From Streptomyces sp. NRRL B-1140 (GTDB lineage Bacteria > Actinomycetota > Actinomycetes > Streptomycetales > Streptomycetaceae), in contig NZ_LGEA01000090.1 in the NCBI RefSeq assembly GCF_001280065.1, positions 160,553-224,552 of the forward strand: a stretch of DNA of 64,000 nt, written 5' to 3'. The translations under genes were made by a program, and so were the position numbers. The notes under the pieces are model-generated. The model saw only the letters and a program-made list of their open reading frames with translations, was not told where the DNA came from and made no database searches. This document shows positions 59,689 through 64,000 of this stretch, one piece after another. Within the stretch, counting starts at the first letter, position 1. Each line of letters opens with the position of its first letter.

Positions 59689-61023
59689 TCAAGATCGCCA
59701 CACCACCCGGTGTTCCGCCAGGTGCGCCAGCACCGCGTGGTTGGCCTCCCAGCCGTCCGGGAACTTCACCACCGTCCCCAACTGGACCGGCTCCGTCGAC
59801 GGATAGTCGTCGAGGAGGCCGGTCACACCCGCCCGGCAGACCACGATGCAGGCGTGCCGGTGGCGGGAGGCCAGGACGCAGAGGCGGCCCGTCTCCAGGT
59901 GGAAGGCCGTGGCGTCGGGGCGGCCGGAGAGGGGGTGGAGCACCACCGTGACGTCGTACTCGCGGCCCTGCAGCCGGTTCGCCGTGTCCACGACCACGTC
60001 GGTGACGCCCAGGTCGGCCAGGGCCGCGCGGATCGCGGCCGCCTGGTCCCGGTGGGCCGTGCCGACCGCGATCCGGTCGGCGGTGAGGGGCGAGGGAACG
60101 GAGGAGCGTTCCGAGGTCGCCGTACCCGCCCGGTCCAGCAGGCGTCGTACGACCGTCGCCACCGCCCGGACCGCCTCCGGGTCCGTGCGTGGCGTGTGCC
60201 GGGCGGGCAGCTCCAGCAGGCCCCAGCCCGACTCGGCCGCCTCGTCGATCACCCGGTCGGGACCCGAGCCGTCCGACGGCACACCGAAGGACAAGGTCCG
60301 GTCGCCGGGGCCGGTCCCGCTGCGGAACGGCGTGTAGGGGTAGAACGCGTCGGAGACCAGGGATGCCGCGGAGGCCGGAAGCCGCCAGGACACCGGCAGG
60401 CGGTGCTGGGGCAGGTCCGGGTTGTGCGCGAGCAGCGTCGTCACCGCCGATGCCGACGGGTCGTACGCCAGGCCCGCCCACTGCTCGCTGCCCACGATCG
60501 CGAACGGATCGAGCTGCCCCGGGTCACCCACGAACAACGCCCGCTCGAACAGCCCGGCCACGGCCAGCAGCGCGTCCGAGCGCATCTGGTAGGCCTCGTC
60601 GACGATCGCGTGCCGCCACGGCTCGTCCACCTTCACGTGCGCCCACTTCGCCGCCGTCGAGAGCACCACCGCCAGTCCGGCGAGGTCGGCCGCCTTCGCC
60701 GACGTGCGGACGTTCGGCAGGTCGTCGAGCGCCTTGTCGTACGGGTCGGAGTCGCTGCTGTGCAACCGCCCCACCGGCAGCTCGGGGCTCTTCTCGGCGA
60801 GCCGCAGGACCAGGTCGTCGACCTGGGCGTTGGTCTGCGCGACCACCATCAGGGAGTGGCCCGCCTCCGCGAGCTCCAGGGCCGCCCGGACCACCAGCGT
60901 GGACTTGCCCGCACCCGGCGGGGAGTCCACGACGACACCGCGCGCGGTGCCGTGCAGCGTGTCGTGCAGGATCGCGTCGGTGGCCCGGGCCGCGGCGGCC
61001 GAGGGGTCGAACACCGTGGTCAC
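59689..61023 (-). CDS. SF1 (Upf1/Dna2-like) helicase
   Basis: The 444-aa compact SF1B helicase has Walker A SPPGAGKST (about residues 34-42), QTNAQVDDL (motif Ia), IVDEAYQM (motif II), VGDPGQLDP (motif III), RLPVSWRLP (motif IV), TANRLQGREYDV (motif V) and VLASRHRHA (motif VI). All core motifs are present, but there are no accessory domains. GTG 61023 overlaps the upstream gene by four bases. As the last gene of a three-gene operon headed by a predicted Fe-S nuclease, it probably unwinds or translocates on DNA for that nuclease. Confidence 0.9.
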   Translation of the reverse strand: MTTVFDPSAAAARATDAILHDTLHGTARGVVVDSPPGAGKSTLVVRAALELAEAGHSLMVVAQTNAQVDDLVLRLAEKSPELPVGRLHSSDSDPYDKALDDLPNVRTSAKAADLAGLAVVLSTAAKWAHVKVDEPWRHAIVDEAYQMRSDALLAVAGLFERALFVGDPGQLDPFAIVGSEQWAGLAYDPSASAVTTLLAHNPDLPQHRLPVSWRLPASAASLVSDAFYPYTPFRSGTGPGDRTLSFGVPSDGSGPDRVIDEAAESGWGLLELPARHTPRTDPEAVRAVATVVRRLLDRAGTATSERSSVPSPLTADRIAVGTAHRDQAAAIRAALADLGVTDVVVDTANRLQGREYDVTVVLHPLSGRPDATAFHLETGRLCVLASRHRHACIVVCRAGVTGLLDDYPSTEPVQLGTVVKFPDGWEANHAVLAHLAEHRVVWRS

Positions 61024-62612
61024 AGCACATCCTCCTCGGTCACCGGGTCCGCCGCCTCCAAGGTCGCCTCGCCCGGCGGCCCGCCGTGCGTCCACGGCGT
61101 CTCCTCAGGGTCGGGCAGCTTCGCGCCGCCCCGCTGCTCGTGCTCGAAGAGCGTGAAGCAGACCCGGTCGCCCTTCTCCGGCACCGACCCCGGCTCGGGC
61201 TCCTTGCCGCGGCCCATCTTGTCGAGGACCCGCAGGACGAGGCAGGCGCCGTCCTCCTCGGCCGCGACGAACTCCGCCGACTGCGGCTTCCCGCCGAGCG
61301 ACCGGTACACCTTCGTACGCTCGCCGAGATACGGCCGGTCGTCCGTGCGCACCGTGACCAGGGGGCGGGGGCTCGGCCGCTTGCCCTCGCTGTACGCCAT
61401 CACGACATCGGTGACCTCGCCCGCGAACGCCTCCCCGGACAGCCGCCGGCCCGCCATCACCAGCGGGTCGTCGAGGGCCTCCTGCGCCTCCAGCCGGGCC
61501 TGCTCGCGCTCGCGCGTGGCGAGCTTGTTCGCCGCGGTGACCGCGTCGTCGCGGCGCGGCTGCGGCGGCTCACCGGCCAGCACACGGTCGCGGTGGCCGG
61601 TGAACGACCAGCGGTCCCGGGTCCACCGCTCCTCGACCCGCGCCCCTTCGGGCAGCTCCCGCAGCAGGTCGAGGCCCCGCCACACCGCGTCCCAGGTGGG
61701 CCGGGTGCGGCTGAGCACCAGGTCCCGGATCTCCCGCTCGGCTGCGGCCAGCGCACCGAGCCGGTCGTCGGCCTCGAGCCCGTCCTCGGCCGCGGCGAGG
61801 GCGGTGCGGGCCCGGTCGTACCGCTCGATGGCCGGGGCGAGCAGCTTGTTGTCGAACGCCGGGTCGGTGGCAGGACCGGCCGGGGGGCAGGTCAGCTGCC
61901 CCTGCGCGTCCCGTTCCAGCTCGGCCCGCAGCGCCGCCTCGGCACCATCGGCGCCCTCCGGCGGGTCGATCCAGGCGAGCAACGCCCCCAGGTGCTGGTC
62001 CTCCAGGCTGGACTGCCCGGTCACCCAGTGCCGGCCCAGGACGTCGGTCATCGCCAGCAGCAGCGAGGAGCCGGGCACCCGGGCCCGCTCCCCGAAGTGC
62101 GTCAGCCACCGCCCGAGCAGCGGCACCCGAGGCGGCGCCGGATAGGGAGCCTCCGGGTCCTGCTCGGCGGTCCGCCGGAACCGCATCGAGCGCCCGAGCA
62201 GCCGCACCAGGTCGATGCCCGCCCGGCTCGGCACGATCAGCTGCGGCGCGTCCGCGCACAGATCCACCTCGACCTTGACACGCTTGCCGGTCTCCGGGTC
62301 GGTCTCGGTGCGCTCGGCGGCCTCCACGGCGTCGGCGTATGTGTCGACGTACGGCAGCACCACGTCGGCCAGTTCGGCCAGGAACGCGAACCTCAGGTCA
62401 CGGTCCCGGGGCTGCGGGACGGCCAGCAGACGCGGCGCGTCCCGGTCGGTGCCGACCAGCGCGCCGAGCGGGGCACCGGCCTCACCGGCGGTGGCCAGCG
62501 GCACGAACACCAGTGGGCGGTCGCCGAGATGCCGGTGCCGGACGGTGGCGGCGGGCTGCGCGCGGCCCGTGCTCACGGCTTCGAGGCGAGCCAGGGTGGA
62601 GATCAGCGACAC
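61020..62612 (-). CDS. 530-aa protein of unknown function in the nuclease-helicase operon
   Basis: I do not recognise a family. The protein is soluble, with RPLVFVPLATAGEAGAPLGALVG near the N-terminus, a long charged helical middle (residues 265-410) and an SH3/OB-like C-terminal part (FAGEVTDVVMAYSEG, PRPLVTVRTDDRPYLGERTKVY, GDRVCFTLFEHEQRG). The last part could bind nucleic acid. GTG 62612 has a GGAGG site and overlaps the upstream stop; the 3' end overlaps the helicase start. Tight coupling on both sides argues for a complex with its neighbours. Confidence 0.75.
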   Translation of the reverse strand: MSLISTLARLEAVSTGRAQPAATVRHRHLGDRPLVFVPLATAGEAGAPLGALVGTDRDAPRLLAVPQPRDRDLRFAFLAELADVVLPYVDTYADAVEAAERTETDPETGKRVKVEVDLCADAPQLIVPSRAGIDLVRLLGRSMRFRRTAEQDPEAPYPAPPRVPLLGRWLTHFGERARVPGSSLLLAMTDVLGRHWVTGQSSLEDQHLGALLAWIDPPEGADGAEAALRAELERDAQGQLTCPPAGPATDPAFDNKLLAPAIERYDRARTALAAAEDGLEADDRLGALAAAEREIRDLVLSRTRPTWDAVWRGLDLLRELPEGARVEERWTRDRWSFTGHRDRVLAGEPPQPRRDDAVTAANKLATREREQARLEAQEALDDPLVMAGRRLSGEAFAGEVTDVVMAYSEGKRPSPRPLVTVRTDDRPYLGERTKVYRSLGGKPQSAEFVAAEEDGACLVLRVLDKMGRGKEPEPGSVPEKGDRVCFTLFEHEQRGGAKLPDPEETPWTHGGPPGEATLEAADPVTEEDVL

Positions 62613-63886
62613 GCCGCCTCCAGTGCCTCGGCACGCAGGGCGGCCGCGCGCCGCAGCGCGGCCACGGCCGGGTCGTCGGGATCGCCGGCCTCGCCGCGCG
62701 CGGCAGCGAGGACGTCCTCGACGGTGGTGAGGCCGCCCAGCTCCGCCCGTACGGGACGCCCGAGCGCGGTCACCGCACCCTCCTGGCGCGACCGGGTCCG
62801 GCAGTGGAAGGCCAGCTCGCACGCGGACAGACACTCGGGCGCGTACGTCGCCGGGACCGATTCCACGGCCGCCGTCAGCGCCTCGGCGGGCAGCTCGGGC
62901 GAGAAGCAGGTGCCCTTGGGCAGCGCGTCGGCGATGTCCTCGATGCGGGTCAGCCGGGCCAGCTGGCGGGCCGTCACCGCCCGCTGCTTGCGGATGTCGA
63001 CGGCGGACGCGGCCGGCTGGTTGGAGAAGTCGCGGGGGCAGACCAGCAGGACCCGGTGCCGCACCCGCGGCGTGGGCACGGTCGCCCCCTCGGCACCGGC
63101 GTCTCCCTCCGGCTCCCCGTCTCCCTCCGGCTCCGCACCGCCTTCCGGCTCGGCGCCGAGCCGCGTGGCGAGCTCCTCCAGGGCCAGCACGTACACCGCC
63201 GCCTGGCGGGCCGCCGCCCCGACCTTCGCCGGGTCCGCCGAACCGTCCAGCAGCGGGAAGGACTTGATCTCCACGACCGTCCAGCTGCCGTCCGGGTGCA
63301 CCACCACCGCGTCCGGCTCCAGGAACGCAGGGGAGCCCGCCACCTCCAGCGCGAGCATCGGATGGTCGAGCAGCGTCCAGGCGCCGGGGTGCGCGGTGGC
63401 CTCCCGCAGCTCCAGCTCCGTACGGGCCGTACGCCCCCGGGGGCCGGTCGCGGTCAGGTCGGGCACGCGCGCGTCGACGGGCGGCTCGGCGGACCGGTCG
63501 AGCTTGTCGTGCACCAGCCGCAGCAGCTCCGCGCCACCGTCGGCCTTGACCTTCGCCTCGAAGGCGTTGCCCCGGGTGAGCGCGAACTGCGACTGCCCGA
63601 AGGCCGACGGCGAACCCAGCGCGCTCGCCAGCGCCGCCTTGTTCACCCCCGCGCCGTCGAGGATCGCGCGCCGGGCACAACCGGGGTTGGCGGCCAGCGC
63701 CGCCAGAGCGCGCGCGTCCAGTGCCTTCGCGGGTACGTCGTGGCCGCGCAGCTCAGCGAGCCGGTGCCGGAGCGCCGTCCCCCGCGTCCTTGGGGGAGGC
63801 ACCCGGCTCGGCTCCCGCTCCGAGCCGCGACTCGCGCTGCCGTGGAATTCGCTCACCCGCGGAAGTCTGGCATCCGCCACTGACAA
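62603..63886 (-). CDS. Predicted RecB/Cas4-like PD-(D/E)XK nuclease with four cysteines
   Basis: This 427-aa protein heads the operon. RGNAFE (Glu110), EPDAVVV (Asp192), VEIKSF (Glu207-x-Lys209) and QAAVY (Gln228, Tyr232) form the RecB-type PD-(D/E)XK site. Cys70 plus Cys352, Cys356 and Cys362 (CLSACELAFHC) match the split 4Fe-4S arrangement of AddB/Cas4/Dna2 nucleases, with one Cys before and three after the nuclease core. An EPEG-repeat linker (about 247-262) interrupts the domain. These are predictions from motif order. A DNA-end-processing role is inferred. The start, ATG 63886, has no strong ribosome site. Confidence 0.82.
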   Translation of the reverse strand: MSVADARLPRVSEFHGSASRGSEREPSRVPPPRTRGTALRHRLAELRGHDVPAKALDARALAALAANPGCARRAILDGAGVNKAALASALGSPSAFGQSQFALTRGNAFEAKVKADGGAELLRLVHDKLDRSAEPPVDARVPDLTATGPRGRTARTELELREATAHPGAWTLLDHPMLALEVAGSPAFLEPDAVVVHPDGSWTVVEIKSFPLLDGSADPAKVGAAARQAAVYVLALEELATRLGAEPEGGAEPEGDGEPEGDAGAEGATVPTPRVRHRVLLVCPRDFSNQPAASAVDIRKQRAVTARQLARLTRIEDIADALPKGTCFSPELPAEALTAAVESVPATYAPECLSACELAFHCRTRSRQEGAVTALGRPVRAELGGLTTVEDVLAAARGEAGDPDDPAVAALRRAAALRAEALEAACR

Positions 63887-63912
63887 TCGAGGAACCCGCG
63901 GCGGAAGAGGCT

Positions 63913-63972
63913 GCGGGGGAGCCGGTGGGAGACGGGGCGGGGGAGCCGGTGGGAGACGGGGCGGGGGGGTCC
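63913..63972. repeat. Tandem 24-bp G-rich repeat at the window end
   Basis: The 24-base unit GCGGGGGAGCCGGTGGGAGA plus CGGG occurs at 63913-63936 and 63937-63960, and a third copy starts at 63961 before the sequence degenerates. It lies upstream of the nuclease operon and could reflect local misassembly. Confidence 0.6.
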
Positions 63973-64000
63973 GGGGGGGGGGGGGGGGGGGGGGGGGGGG
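63973..64000. other. Run of 28 G residues, probable sequencing or assembly artefact
   Basis: The final 28 bases are all G. Long poly-G is a known no-signal artefact of two-colour sequencing at read ends, and here it coincides with the end of the window. I regard it as non-biological. Confidence 0.8.

Noticed and set aside
63040..63200. Possible CRISPR or repeat array in the nuclease gene
   Set aside because: The repeats are short in-frame GGCTCC-type units encoding an EPEG linker, without spacers. No CRISPR array was seen anywhere in the window.

Overview
The window is about 72% G+C, its codons mostly end in G or C, and many genes use GTG starts behind strong Shine-Dalgarno sequences. Together with Tat-type signals, F420-type luciferase-like oxidoreductases, class F sortase/LAxTG genes and a cslA-glxA-lpmP type cluster, this points to a Streptomyces chromosome. 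The cluster order agrees with the S. coelicolor SCO2833-SCO2838 region as I recall it. The right end runs into 28 consecutive G residues and looks like a contig end or sequencing artefact.

Layout. 1-7 kb: housekeeping-type genes (truncated DUF445 protein, MFS transporter, secreted TAP-like hydrolase, small heat-shock protein, DUF2267 protein, alpha/beta hydrolase) plus an atypical tRNA-Gly(UCC) with its own terminator. 7.3-13.2 kb: a sugar ABC importer operon (lipoprotein and two permeases) ending in a GH35 beta-galactosidase. 13.2-19.9 kb: an accessory island with visibly less G+C-biased codons: NUDIX hydrolase, XRE-type regulator, three overlapping small ORFs, and a divergent pair formed by a PLD-SF2 helicase-DUF3427 protein and an MrcB-N/PD-(D/E)XK protein. 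This pair is the best candidate for an undescribed defence or restriction system.

20-29 kb: SEC-C protein, secreted GH30 glycosidase, DUF6412 plus a short YidC/Oxa1 paralogue, FAH-family protein, luciferase-like oxidoreductase, and a heme-binding-like/Gfo-Idh-MocA pair divergent from a ROK regulator across a perfect 25-bp palindrome. 29-32 kb: a class F sortase beside two secreted proteins, one with a LAxTG sorting signal. 32.5-42 kb: the hyphal-tip glycan cluster: GH6 hydrolase (cslZ-like), copper radical oxidase (glxA), GT2 synthase (cslA), two cell-envelope genes, and an AA10 LPMO preceded by a DasR-like palindrome. CslA would make a beta-glucan, GlxA oxidise it, and the GH6 enzyme and LPMO process it.

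42-53 kb: acyl-CoA synthetase, IclR regulator, an ehu-type amino-acid/ectoine ABC transporter, and a catabolic set (DUF3830, amidase, D-2-hydroxyacid dehydrogenase, two maleate-isomerase-family proteins). 53-58 kb: luciferase-like oxidoreductase, PAS-GGDEF-EAL protein, M6-type metalloprotease. Three identical tRNA-Lys(CTT) genes lie on the minus strand at 38.3, 44.1 and 58.3 kb. 59.7-63.9 kb: an overlapping three-gene operon of a predicted Fe-S RecB/Cas4-like nuclease, an unknown 530-aa protein and an SF1 helicase, the second strong candidate for an uncharacterised DNA-processing system.
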